Of a DNA stretch of 42,119 nt, positions 19,059-26,598 are shown piece after piece. The position numbers and the translations under genes were made by a program. Numbering within the stretch: position 1 is the stretch's first letter; every line of letters starts with the position of its first letter. The DNA comes from Oscillospiraceae bacterium (GTDB taxonomy: Bacteria; Bacillota; Clostridia; Oscillospirales; Ruminococcaceae). The notes beneath the pieces are model-generated. The model had not been told where the DNA came from. It was given only the letters and a program-made list of their open reading frames with translations, and did no database searches. Where the stretch lies: assembly GCA_018434245.1 (NCBI GenBank), contig JAHDPQ010000009.1:1-42119 (forward strand). The letters run 5' to 3'.

Positions 19059-20153
19059 TTACACTTCCACTGTTTTGTGAGATGTTTTGGCCACCAGACT
19101 GGCAATAACAATAGCCACCACACCGCCTGCGATTTTGCCCAGAATCATCGGCATAATCACCTGGGGGTCCTGTGCCGATGCATAGCCCAGATGGTCGCCC
19201 AAGGCAAAGGAGGCACAAACCGAGAAGGCTACGGACAAAATCTTGCCCCGCTCATCCATCCGCTTGAGCATGCCGAACATGGGAATGTTGTTGGCCAGAC
19301 AGGCAATCATTCCGGCGGCAGCCACATCGTTGACGCCCATCAGCTTGCCCAGCTTCATCAAAGGCTTAGAAAACACCGTGGTGATGAAGTGAACCAGAGG
19401 ATAAGCTCCCGCCAGCGTGATGGCGATGATTCCTACCGTTTCCAGCTGAGGGCCGATGGGGTCCATGCCGGGGATGATCACGATACCGGTCAGTCCTTCA
19501 ATGATGGCGGCGCCCAGACAAACGGTGATAACAATGGTGATAAACCGGGCAAAGACGTTAAAGCCCTTGAGCATACTGTCGGGAATTTTCCAAAGGCCCA
19601 GGGCAAACAGGATGGACAGCACGATGGAGGGCACCAGGTTGATGATAATCACGCCTACCGCAATGCCACTGAGCAAGCCGGAAACCAGTGCGCCAAAGGG
19701 GATGGCAATAAAGCCTGCCAGCATTCCCTTGGCCAGAAACGGCTTGTCTTCCGCCTCGATGATGCCCAGGGAAACCGGGATGGAAAACACAATGGTAGCG
19801 CCCATCATAGCGCCAATGTAAATGCCGGAAAGATGCTGAATCTTCACATTTTCCGTCATCACCTTGGCTAGAGGATACCCTCCCATGTCGATGGCCAAAA
19901 AGGAACCGGCCACCATGGCGGGGTCGGCACCGATCATCTTGTACAAGGGGCTGATTACCGGTGTGAGCAGGTTGCCCAAAACCGGCGCAAAGCACATGAT
20001 ACCGACCATGGCGATGGCCAGCGAGCCCATAGCCATAATACCTTCTTCAAACTGGGAGCCGTAGCCGTATTTATTGTTAAAAAACACACGGTCCAGAACG
20101 CCGATCACCATAAATAACAGCATGATGTAAATAATAATCGTACTAATTGACAT
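19059..20153 (-). CDS. eutH: Ethanolamine permease EutH
   Basis: This is an inner-membrane protein of 364 residues with about 10-11 hydrophobic segments. Family sequence is clear: ISTIIIYIMLLFMVIGVLDR, FEEGIMAMGSLAIAMVGIMC, GADPAMVAGSFLAIDMGGYPLA and GNIPMFGMLKRMDERGKI-like segments. EutH imports ethanolamine when it is scarce or protonated. The open frame begins at GTG 20171; ATG 20153 follows AAGGAG by nine bases and is preferred. It lies 53 bases after eutN. Confidence 0.96.
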   Translation of the reverse strand: MSISTIIIYIMLLFMVIGVLDRVFFNNKYGYGSQFEEGIMAMGSLAIAMVGIMCFAPVLGNLLTPVISPLYKMIGADPAMVAGSFLAIDMGGYPLAKVMTENVKIQHLSGIYIGAMMGATIVFSIPVSLGIIEAEDKPFLAKGMLAGFIAIPFGALVSGLLSGIAVGVIIINLVPSIVLSILFALGLWKIPDSMLKGFNVFARFITIVITVCLGAAIIEGLTGIVIIPGMDPIGPQLETVGIIAITLAGAYPLVHFITTVFSKPLMKLGKLMGVNDVAAAGMIACLANNIPMFGMLKRMDERGKILSVAFSVCASFALGDHLGYASAQDPQVIMPMILGKIAGGVVAIVIASLVAKTSHKTVEV

Positions 20154-20205
20154 AGTGAGCCGCTCCTTCACAATTCAATGTTGTACCGAAGGTACGGGAT
20201 GAGAA

Positions 20206-20478
20206 CTACTCCTCCTGTAGGTCGATCTTGTCGATAATTCCCACAATGGTGTGGTCGATGGGGCTGGTTTGATTACCTGCACCCAGCCGGGCCGAGCTGC
20301 CGGAAACCACCAGAACCATTTCGCCGATGCCAGCGCCTATAGTATCCACCGCCACCACAGGGTACTTGCGGGAATGTTTTTTGTACTCGTAGGGCTCCAC
20401 AATCATCAGCTTGTAGCCGCTCAGGCTTTCGCTTTTTCGGGTGGCCCATACGTTGCCGATAATTTTGCCGATTAACAT
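20206..20478 (-). CDS. eutN: BMC vertex protein EutN (pentamer)
   Basis: The product has 90 residues of the EutN/CcmL/BMC-P fold: MLIGKIIGNVWATRKSESLS, LMIVEPYE, VAVDTIGAGIGEMVLVVSGSSAR and DHTIVGIIDKID. BMC-P proteins form pentamers that cap the vertices of the polyhedral shell. ATG at 20478 follows GAGGAGG by ten bases. It lies between eutJ and eutH. Confidence 0.96.
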   Translation of the reverse strand: MLIGKIIGNVWATRKSESLSGYKLMIVEPYEYKKHSRKYPVVAVDTIGAGIGEMVLVVSGSSARLGAGNQTSPIDHTIVGIIDKIDLQEE

Positions 20479-20561
20479 GGGGATGCTTCCTCCTCGCTGT
20501 CCAAAAGGCGGCTGTCGGTTAAGACGTTTCCGCCTGCCCGGACGCCGGATCTTGGGTGATG

Positions 20562-21392
20562 TTACATCTGCTGCGCACAGCCAAGAGCAATGCCCAGAGG
20601 GGTCACCAGCAGGGGGTTTTGGGGCTTGTAGGTGGGGATACCAAGCTCCCGGGCAAAGACCTCCTCAATTCCGGGCAGGCAGCAGGTTCCGCCTACCAGA
20701 TAGACGCAGTCCACCTCAAACCCCTGAATGTTGGCCTGTACAATGGAGGCCATCTTTTGCAGGACAGGCAGCACCGCACGCAGAACTTCCTGCTGCAAAG
20801 CGGAGTTCTTCTTCATTTCCTCCGCCTGCTCAAAGCTCACCTTGCGCCCGCCCATCAGTACAAGGCTGATGTGTGTTCCTCCGGTGGCCTCGTCGGCGGT
20901 AAAGACAACCTTGCCGTCCCGAATCACGGAAAGCCCTGTGGTTCCGCCGCCGATGTCTACAATCACGCCGCTTTCAATCTGCAGAACGGCATTGGCGGCA
21001 ACCGGCTCCTCCAGGATACAGACCACATCCATGTCGCAGGCCTCCACAATGTACCGGTGGGTCTTTTGGTCGGCGGGAGCCGTGCCGGGGGGAACGGCAA
21101 TGGCCGCTCTGTGAAGGGTGACTCCCAAACGGTCCTCGATTCGCCCCTTGAGCCGCTTGACCGTCTCTACCGCTCCCATGTAATCCACCACCAGACCATC
21201 CCGGAGAACCTGAGAAGCTTCCATTTCGCAGGCCACCGGCTTTCCAGAGGGATCCAGAACCACCAGCACTACATATGCCGTGCCCAGATCTACCCCCACC
21301 AGCAGCTCCTGCTCTTGGGAAAACTCACCGTTTTGCTCCATGGACCGGGCGGCTTCTGACAACAGATAATCGATTCGCCGGGGATCAAACAT
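20562..21392 (-). CDS. eutJ: EutJ Hsp70-like chaperone protein
   Basis: The product has 276 residues of the ASKHA (Hsp70/actin) fold, with LLVGVDLGTAYVVLVVLDPSG as phosphate-1, GVIVDIGGGTTGLSVIRDGK as phosphate-2 and VYLVGGTCCLPGIEEVFARE near the end. EutJ is thought to assist ethanolamine enzyme assembly; its exact role is not settled. ATG at 21392 follows GGAAAGGGTG; the open frame extends 16 codons upstream without family similarity. It lies between the second eutM and eutN. Confidence 0.94.
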   Translation of the reverse strand: MFDPRRIDYLLSEAARSMEQNGEFSQEQELLVGVDLGTAYVVLVVLDPSGKPVACEMEASQVLRDGLVVDYMGAVETVKRLKGRIEDRLGVTLHRAAIAVPPGTAPADQKTHRYIVEACDMDVVCILEEPVAANAVLQIESGVIVDIGGGTTGLSVIRDGKVVFTADEATGGTHISLVLMGGRKVSFEQAEEMKKNSALQQEVLRAVLPVLQKMASIVQANIQGFEVDCVYLVGGTCCLPGIEEVFARELGIPTYKPQNPLLVTPLGIALGCAQQM

Positions 21393-21441
21393 AGACGCAC
21401 CCTTTCCTGCTGCGCATAGCCTGTAACCGTGCTGCGCCATA

Positions 21442-21723
21442 TTATCCGATCCGAGGCAAAACTCCCTCTACTTCGTCGTGGGGGCGGGGGATGACATGGA
21501 CCGATACCAGTTCGCCCACCCGCTGGGCCGCCGCTGCACCCGCATCGGTTGCCGCCTTGACGGCGCCTACATCTCCGCGGATCATAACAGTGACCAGTCC
21601 ACCGCCTACATGCTCTTTGCCGATTAGGGTGACGTTGGCCGCCTTTACCATGGCGTCGGCCGCTTCGATCGAGCCGACCAATCCTTTTGTTTCAATCATT
21701 CCCAGTGCTGTTGTAATGGCCAT
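21442..21723 (-). CDS. eutM: BMC hexameric shell protein EutM (copy 2)
   Basis: This is a single-BMC shell protein of 93 residues. From ALGMIETK to PRPH (77 residues) it is identical to the protein at 12149-12439; only the N-terminal few residues and the tail ([11 protein letters not shown]) differ. ATG at 21723 follows GGAGG. It lies between the SAP-tailed BMC gene and eutJ. Two near-identical EutM proteins in one operon suggest dosage rather than functional difference. Confidence 0.95.
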   Translation of the reverse strand: MAITTALGMIETKGLVGSIEAADAMVKAANVTLIGKEHVGGGLVTVMIRGDVGAVKAATDAGAAAAQRVGELVSVHVIPRPHDEVEGVLPRIG

Positions 21724-21740
21724 TATGATACCTCCATTCG

Positions 21741-22502
21741 TTATTGACGATCTTGGGTTTCATAAGCTTTGTAAATATCCTGCAAAAGCGCTTCCCGATT
21801 GGCATATTTGATTTCTTCGGGAGCGAGGGTTTTGTGGGGAAGCTTGCGCAGCAGGGAGCGGAGCTGTGTCACCTTCATGGATTCTAGTTCCTCCCGAGTT
21901 TTACGCACCCGTGCATCCCCCAAGGTTTGAGTCCAAGGCGCGGGATCCTCCCCGTCAGCTTCTGCCGGTGTCTCCTGTGGCTCCTCCACAGCTAGGGGAG
22001 CTTCCAACGGGGCTGTTAACAGCTCTGGTTCCGGTTGGGCCTGCGGGAGTAAATCCGGTACAGGTTCCACTTCCGGCTCGACCTGTGGGGCTAAGTCCGG
22101 CACAGGTTCCACTTCCGGCTCGACCTGTGGGGCTAAGTCCGGCACAGGTTCCACTTCTGGCTCGGACTGCGGGGCTAAGTCCGGTGCAGGCTCTTCCACC
22201 GCCAGAACTTCCTCTAAGGGAGGAGAGCTTGCTCCTTTTTCCCGGAGCATGGTGGCTACTTCGCCGTGGAGCCGGGGAATTACGTGGGAGGAAAGCACCG
22301 TTCCCACCCTGGCAGCCGCTGTTCTTCCGGCATCCACCGCGGCCTGAACAGCGCCTACATCTCCGGTAACCAGAACGGTCATTAAACCGCCGCCGGTTCG
22401 CTCCTTGCTCAGCAAGGTGACGTTGGCTGCCTTTAACATAACATCCGCAGCTTCAATCGAAGCTAATAGGCCGTTGGTTTCAATCATTCCTATCGCTTCC
22501 AT
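21741..22502 (-). CDS. BMC shell protein with repeat linker and SAP-like C-terminal domain (EutK-like architecture)
   Basis: The product has about 253 residues in three parts. Residues about 1-90 are a BMC domain ([52 protein letters not shown]). Residues about 95-195 are an acidic, Pro-rich linker with a 14-residue repeat of the form [14 protein letters not shown], three to four copies. Residues about 200-253 are a small basic-helical domain ([20 protein letters not shown], then [18 protein letters not shown]), which resembles SAP or Rho N-terminal nucleic-acid-binding folds. Enteric EutK has a BMC domain plus a winged-helix-like tail. ATG at 22502 follows AAGGATG; ATG at 22511 is also possible. 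It lies 11 bases after eutL. Confidence 0.85.
   Translation of the reverse strand: MEAIGMIETNGLLASIEAADVMLKAANVTLLSKERTGGGLMTVLVTGDVGAVQAAVDAGRTAAARVGTVLSSHVIPRLHGEVATMLREKGASSPPLEEVLAVEEPAPDLAPQSEPEVEPVPDLAPQVEPEVEPVPDLAPQVEPEVEPVPDLLPQAQPEPELLTAPLEAPLAVEEPQETPAEADGEDPAPWTQTLGDARVRKTREELESMKVTQLRSLLRKLPHKTLAPEEIKYANREALLQDIYKAYETQDRQ
22049..22195 (-). repeat. 42-bp in-frame tandem repeat encoding the acidic linker
   Basis: Units start at 22049 (degenerate), 22091, 22133 and 22175 (truncated/degenerate), spaced exactly 42 bases. The two central units are almost identical. Each encodes 14 residues of the pattern [14 protein letters not shown]. Length can change by slipped pairing without breaking the frame. 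Confidence 0.92.
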
Positions 22503-22513
22503 AGGCGGCATCC

Positions 22514-23167
22514 TTAATATTTAATGGGGTTGGAGGCAACGAACTTGACGGCGTCCGCAAAGGCGTCGCAGGCGGCTTTGCAGGCGGACTGGCTGCCGGT
22601 TAACAGAGCGCCGCCAAAGTTGGTCTCGGAGGGAGGCCCAAAGAAGGAGACCATCCGAACTTCGGCCGCCTTGAGGGCCGCATCGACGGCGTACATGGCT
22701 TCCAGTGGGGGAGCAATCAGGTAAGCAAGGGGCTCGCCTTCCGGAATGCCTGCCATATCCGACAGGTACGAGCCGGTGCGGGAAATGCAGTGTGCATAGT
22801 AAACGATGGTGTCGTCCTCGTTGGCGCTGACGAAATGAGCCTCGTTTTCCACAACGTTGACAATGGCATCCATGCCGCTGCGTACCTCGGCCGGAGTGGG
22901 GCCCGAAATAATTCCAATGACTTCACCGGCCAGCTTGGTGTTGGCATTGGCCGCGCCGCCATAGAAGGACCGGCCGTATACCACACGCACGTCCGCTTTT
23001 TTGGTGGCTTCGTCCAATGCCGTGTACGAAACGTCGTCGCAATCCGAAGTAAACATGCCGACGCTGCGGTGCCCTGCCGGAAGGCTTAGCTCTTTGATCA
23101 GGTCCTCGTTGACATTGGGAATAATCTTAATACTTAGGATGTTACTTTTTAACGCATCGTTGGTCAT
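22514..23167 (-). CDS. eutL: BMC shell protein EutL (tandem-BMC trimer with gated pore)
   Basis: The product has 217 residues with two permuted BMC domains. Family patterns are [59 protein letters not shown] and [19 protein letters not shown]. EutL trimers have a gated pore. ATG at 23167 follows GGAAGGTG. It is the first gene downstream of the antitermination element and is followed by the BMC-SAP gene. No clear promoter was found in the 23168-23335 gap, so expression appears to rely on read-through. Confidence 0.96.
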   Translation of the reverse strand: MTNDALKSNILSIKIIPNVNEDLIKELSLPAGHRSVGMFTSDCDDVSYTALDEATKKADVRVVYGRSFYGGAANANTKLAGEVIGIISGPTPAEVRSGMDAIVNVVENEAHFVSANEDDTIVYYAHCISRTGSYLSDMAGIPEGEPLAYLIAPPLEAMYAVDAALKAAEVRMVSFFGPPSETNFGGALLTGSQSACKAACDAFADAVKFVASNPIKY

Positions 23168-23335
23168 ATTAGCACCTTCCTGTCTGTCGTATTTGTTTTA
23201 GGGCTAACTTGCGGTTTTGCGCGTCTTTGCGCCAACCATAAAACCGGACTGCTTCCCCCCGCCCTATCCACTCCCTTCCTCAGGCCTGCACCGCCCCGGT
23301 GAAAAAGGGCCTGTCATCTTGGCGTAAATTTATAC

Positions 23336-23380
23336 AAAAAAGCCCAAGGAAAAATCCAAACGTGGATTTTCCTTGGGCTT
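23336..23380 (-). terminator. Intrinsic terminator downstream of eutW, part of antitermination element
   Basis: On the minus strand, AAGCCCAAGGAAAATCC (23380-23364) pairs with the complementary arm 23357-23340 around a short ACGTTT-type loop, followed by a TTTTTT tract. The 17-bp helix is strong. The 5-prime arm overlaps the second ANTAR hairpin, so the two structures exclude one another. Confidence 0.92.
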
Positions 23381-23418
23381 CGTTGCCTTTTCTTCCAATA
23401 TACGCCGTTGCATATTGG
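23376..23418 (-). promoter_or_regulatory. Paired ANTAR-binding hairpins (P1/P2) for EutV antitermination
   Basis: P1 (23418-23395): arms CCAATATGC and GTATATTGG form nine pairs (one G-U) around loop AACGGC. P2 (23387-23376): GGC and GCC close loop AACGAA. Both hexaloops have A at position 1 and G at position 4, the rule for ANTAR RNA targets. The spacer is seven bases. P2 shares bases with the terminator 5-prime arm, so EutV binding should prevent termination into eutL and the rest of the locus. Confidence 0.88.
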
Positions 23419-23423
23419 CGACT

Positions 23424-24893
23424 CTATTCCATTGTCAAAGCTTCCGTGTCGTTGATAAAGTCAAAGAAGATGCTGGTTCCCTGAGAGGAGCTGTCGATCT
23501 TCATGGTTCCACAGAGCTTATCCTTGACCAGACTGCGCACCAGCTTGAGGCCTAGGCTTTCCTCCCGCTGGGTGTGATTTTGTCGAAGGCCGACGCCGTT
23601 GTCGGCAATTCGGATGGCTGCGTAACGCCCCTCGCAGGAAATCAAGATGGTGATGCGGCCTTCTTTTCTGCCCACAAACCCGTGCTTGATGGAGTTTTGC
23701 AGCAGCTCGTTGACAATCATGGCAATGGCTGTTGCGATATCGGACCGGGAGTAAAAGCTGTCCCCCCGCAGCTCAATTTCCAGATCAAAGCCTTCGGGCA
23801 TGCTGTAGTTTTTGGTGTTGTTGATCATCCGCCACAGCATTTCCTTCATATCAATGAGATCTACACCTTTTTGCACCATAATTTCGTGGGTGAGGGAGAT
23901 GCTGAAGATGCGGCTGATGATTTCGTGGCAGACCCGGCGCACTTCCGGGTGGGCGGAGCGCCGCGCCTGCAATCGAATCAGACTGACAATGGTTTGCAGG
24001 TTGTTTTTTACCCGGTGATGAATTTCATCGATGGCGGCGGACTTGAGAATAAGCTCCTTCTCTTTAATTTTATTCTCGGTTGTGTCTTTTATGAGTAAAA
24101 CAACACCCAGACACTGGTCATCCTCTTCGATGGTGGCGGCCACTACGTTTAGGATGTACTTGCCGATGGTGACTTCCTTGTGGTCGATGTGACGCTGCTG
24201 CATCACATCATCCATGGTGTATTCCCCTAGGACCAGATTGTCGAAGGACATGCCCACAATGTCGTCCTGATAGCCGATGTTTTTATACAGCCGCTTTGCG
24301 TTTTCGTTGGCGAAGATAGAAATCCCCATGGTGTTGAAGTGGATCATCGCTTCGTTGATGTGGGCGGCGATGTTGTACAGCTCTTTTTTGCTGCTGGTGT
24401 GGGGCAGAGCATTTGGGGCAAAAGGCGGTTCCGTTACATGGCTGTTGCCCCGCATACTGCGCTCCATAATCAAAACGCCAATGATTCGGTTGTCATCACT
24501 TTTGATGGCGCTGACGTTTTGCCGGATGAGGATGTTCTCGCTGACCACTGCCTTCAGCTCCCGGGAGGGCACGCCGATTTCCAGTGTGCGGAACACCCCC
24601 GGCTCATTGTGGCGGTACATGAACTCCCCCAAAATATCCCGGCTGTAGAAGGTGTTTTTCGGGGGGCTGCACTGGGCTACCACCACGGCATACCGGTTGT
24701 CCCGGGTGAGGCAATCGATAAAAATATCGCAACCTTCCAGTTCGCTGATGACAGGTAGGGTATGACTTACCTCAATCAGCTTTTGAATGTCACTGTCGCG
24801 AATGTTGGTATGTTTTTTGCAAACCTGCGATAATCTCTTATCGTTCAGCGATAAGACAGAATGATAGTTTGGGCAATCCGGGCTATTGTACAC
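23424..24893 (-). CDS. eutW: EutW ethanolamine-sensing histidine kinase
   Basis: The product is a 489-residue soluble kinase of the HisKA_2/HWE-like type. Residues about 40-150 look like the ligand-sensing domain, about 175-275 like a PAS domain (IHFNTMGISIFANENAKRLY), and from 287 the dimerisation segment DEIHHRVKNNLQTIVSLIRL carries the phosphoacceptor His292/293. An ATPase domain follows with the N-box IVNELLQNSIKHGF and a G-box IRIADNGVGL. EutW phosphorylates EutV when ethanolamine is present. The frame is open from a GTG at 24893 within eutV (49-base overlap); no ATG occurs near, so the start is uncertain. It ends five bases before the P1 hairpin. Confidence 0.93.
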   Translation of the reverse strand: MYNSPDCPNYHSVLSLNDKRLSQVCKKHTNIRDSDIQKLIEVSHTLPVISELEGCDIFIDCLTRDNRYAVVVAQCSPPKNTFYSRDILGEFMYRHNEPGVFRTLEIGVPSRELKAVVSENILIRQNVSAIKSDDNRIIGVLIMERSMRGNSHVTEPPFAPNALPHTSSKKELYNIAAHINEAMIHFNTMGISIFANENAKRLYKNIGYQDDIVGMSFDNLVLGEYTMDDVMQQRHIDHKEVTIGKYILNVVAATIEEDDQCLGVVLLIKDTTENKIKEKELILKSAAIDEIHHRVKNNLQTIVSLIRLQARRSAHPEVRRVCHEIISRIFSISLTHEIMVQKGVDLIDMKEMLWRMINNTKNYSMPEGFDLEIELRGDSFYSRSDIATAIAMIVNELLQNSIKHGFVGRKEGRITILISCEGRYAAIRIADNGVGLRQNHTQREESLGLKLVRSLVKDKLCGTMKIDSSSQGTSIFFDFINDTEALTME

Positions 24894-25414
24894 TCCTGAT
24901 CCATGGCCACCTTTCTCATATAGCTGTACGCTTCCAGCTCGCTCATCTTCTTCGTTTCCATCAGGATTCCCTTTGCCCGGTCTATGTACTTCCGCGATTC
25001 CAGTGCCGTGCGGGTCTTTTCGAACTCACGGTTCATTTTTTCGATTTTGCTCTGCTTGGCCAGCGCGATCTCGATGGCGGGAATGAGAGAGTTCTCATCC
25101 ACGGGTTTGATCAGATACCCCATGACATCGGCGTTTTTTGCCTGTTCCAGCATACTTTTTTCGTTGTAGGCCGTCAACATCAGCACACAGCGGGCCAACT
25201 TTTGTTCATGGATGATTTCTACCGCCTTCAAACCGTCCAAAACCGGCATCTTAATATCCATCAGAACCAAATCCGGTAGGGTGTTACGGCAGACTTCAAT
25301 GGCCTCGACCCCGTCCGAGGCTTCACCCACTACGCTGTATCCGTTGAGCTCCAGAATCTCTCTGACATCCATTTTGATAATGGGTTCGTCATCTGCAATT
25401 ACTATTCTGAACAT
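24845..25414 (-). CDS. eutV: EutV response regulator with ANTAR RNA-binding domain
   Basis: The product has 189 residues. The receiver domain (1-120) carries acidic D8/D9, phosphoacceptor Asp53 (VLMDIKMP), Thr81 and Lys103. A helical linker follows (about 115-138), then the ANTAR domain from about 140 (SRKYIDRAKGILMETKKMSELEAYSYMRKVAMD). Phosphorylated EutV binds paired hairpins to block terminators. ATG at 25414 follows AGGGGAAG by five bases. Overlap with eutW suggests coupled translation. Its own promoter lies about 70 bases upstream. Confidence 0.96.
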   Translation of the reverse strand: MFRIVIADDEPIIKMDVREILELNGYSVVGEASDGVEAIEVCRNTLPDLVLMDIKMPVLDGLKAVEIIHEQKLARCVLMLTAYNEKSMLEQAKNADVMGYLIKPVDENSLIPAIEIALAKQSKIEKMNREFEKTRTALESRKYIDRAKGILMETKKMSELEAYSYMRKVAMDQECTIARIAQTIILSYR

Positions 25415-25482
25415 GTTATCTTCCCCTTTTGCAGATTCTTGGAAGGGGGCTTAGGGCTTAAAAACTATACAAAATTTATAAT

Positions 25483-25513
25483 ATTATAGTATCATAAAAT
25501 ACAAACATGTCAA
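25483..25513 (-). promoter_or_regulatory. Promoter of eutVW
   Basis: TTGACA (25513-25508) and TATAAT (25488-25483) are spaced 19 bases on the minus strand, longer than ideal. A -10 on the overlapping GATACT-type sequence is an alternative. It lies downstream of a terminator, so eutVW is separate from the riboswitch gene. Confidence 0.65.
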
Positions 25514-25575
25514 GAAGTTTCAATATACTAGCAAAAAATTAGGATAAATTATCCTGCCGAATTAAGGATCTGAGG

Positions 25576-25634
25576 GAAAAAAAGAACAGCTGATTATGCG
25601 AAAAATCAAAGGATTTTCCAGCATAATCGGCTGC
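25576..25634 (-). terminator. Terminator after the riboswitch-controlled gene
   Basis: On the minus strand CAGC and GATTATGC (from 25633) pair with GCATAATC and GCTG (to 25587) around an inner GAAAATC/GATTTTTC helix, followed by TTCTTTTTTT. It ends the 25671-26150 transcript before eutVW. Confidence 0.85.
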
Positions 25635-25670
25635 TTGTTAGTATTTTCTGATTCGAAACGGCTGGGTCCC

Positions 25671-26150
25671 TTAGCTGATGAAACAGAGAAGCTGTACGTC
25701 TTGTGCGCTTTGCTGGGCTTTTTCCAGCAGACAGGTTTGGATTTTGCGGCACAGAACATCGGCTCGCTCCTCTACGGCGGAGGGGTTGCCTGCCGAGGCG
25801 GAATCCTGTGGCGTGACAAAGTTAAACATATGGGTTGTCTTGATAGCCCGGGGAATGACTGCCTGAGAAGGGTCGATGCCGATGTACATCACCGGCAGCT
25901 GAGTGGGGCCCGATAGCATGTTGACCACCACGTCGGCCTGCTCCAGACAGGCGTTAAAATCCAGCTGGTTGTGGATGGAAAGGGGAAGCACATTGGTAAA
26001 ATTGCGCAACCGGCTCACCATGTGCTGAACTGTCGCAGGTACTTCGGAAGAGGCATGTTCCGTATATAAAACGACTGTTGTAAAGCTGGTGTCTGCCTCT
26101 GCAGGCACAAGGATTCCGCTGCTTAGGGCTGCCACGGTTGGACGAGACAT
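25671..26150 (-). CDS. Unrecognised 159-residue protein under cobalamin riboswitch control
   Basis: I do not recognise this protein. It is soluble in appearance, with no signal peptide or membrane helix. It has alternating beta/alpha character: TTVVLYTEHASSEVPATVQH, ADVVVNMLSGPTQLPVMYIGIDPSQAVIPRAIKTTHMF, then a helical tail (AVEERADVLCRKIQTCLLEKAQQ). Two Cys residues lie in the tail. ATG at 26150 follows AGGAGGG, which is part of a sequestering hairpin of the upstream cobalamin riboswitch. The gene has its own consensus promoter and terminator, directly upstream of eutVW. In Listeria and Enterococcus a B12-riboswitch RNA with ANTAR hairpins sits in the eut locus; here a protein-coding gene is controlled instead. 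The function is unknown; a B12-linked role in eut control or cobamide handling is inference. Confidence 0.85.
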   Translation of the reverse strand: MSRPTVAALSSGILVPAEADTSFTTVVLYTEHASSEVPATVQHMVSRLRNFTNVLPLSIHNQLDFNACLEQADVVVNMLSGPTQLPVMYIGIDPSQAVIPRAIKTTHMFNFVTPQDSASAGNPSAVEERADVLCRKIQTCLLEKAQQSAQDVQLLCFIS

Positions 26151-26155
26151 AAAAA

Positions 26156-26444
26156 ATCCCTCCTGAATCTACAATCCGGCAGGAAGGATTTGCAATATAT
26201 GCATAATGATATAACCGGCTACAGACCTGCCGGTTACACACACCCTCCATACACCGTAGAGTTTTGCGGTGACCAATAACAGGCAGGTCTTCTGACTCCG
26301 GGATCAACACAACGCTACAGCCTTCCCAAGCTAGCTCAGTGGCAGATGTAGCAGCTCCCCCAATACAGCGGCGGGACCGTTCAGGAATTACACCTGATTC
26401 CCTTTTCATCTTTTGTTTTCATCAAACAAAAAGAACCTGTTATT
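26156..26444 (-). ncRNA. Cobalamin (AdoCbl-type) riboswitch with translational expression platform
   Basis: The aptamer spans about 26444-26275. A perfect 8-bp P1 (AATAACAG with CTGTTATT) closes it. Conserved pieces follow in order: AAAAGGGAATCAGGTG, ACGGTCCCGCCGCTGT, GCCACTG, GGGAAGG and GAGTCAGAAGACCTGCC. In the platform, ATCCTTCCTG (26189-26180) can pair over all ten bases with CAGGAGGGAT (26165-26156), which holds the Shine-Dalgarno. A competing stem around TAACCGGC...GCCGGTTA contains GGCAGGTCT, complementary to the aptamer AGACCTGCC. This indicates control of translation, presumably off when cobalamin is bound. Confidence 0.93.
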
Positions 26445-26457
26445 TTTAGTTTTGTAT

Positions 26458-26487
26458 ATTATAGCACAAAGTTTTGGAATTTGTCAA
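26458..26487 (-). promoter_or_regulatory. Promoter of the riboswitch transcript
   Basis: Perfect TTGACA (26487-26482) and TATAAT (26463-26458) with 18-base spacing. Transcription should start about seven bases downstream, right before P1 of the aptamer. Confidence 0.88.
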
Positions 26488-26598
26488 ACATGAATCTAAT
26501 TTTTTGGAATAATAAGCAAGATTTATATATATGTAAAAAATATTTTGGAATATAACCGTTGCGTTTGATGTTGATGCATGAGGCGGCAGAGACCCCCA

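Noticed and set aside
22049-22195. CRISPR-like array
   Set aside because: The 42-bp units are contiguous without spacers and encode an in-frame protein repeat.
25571-26275. ANTAR hairpins downstream of the cobalamin riboswitch (EutX/Rli55-type small RNA)
   Set aside because: No pair of hexaloops with A1 and G4 was seen by eye in the non-coding parts of the transcript; the expression platform instead sequesters a Shine-Dalgarno. I did not check every position inside the coding part.
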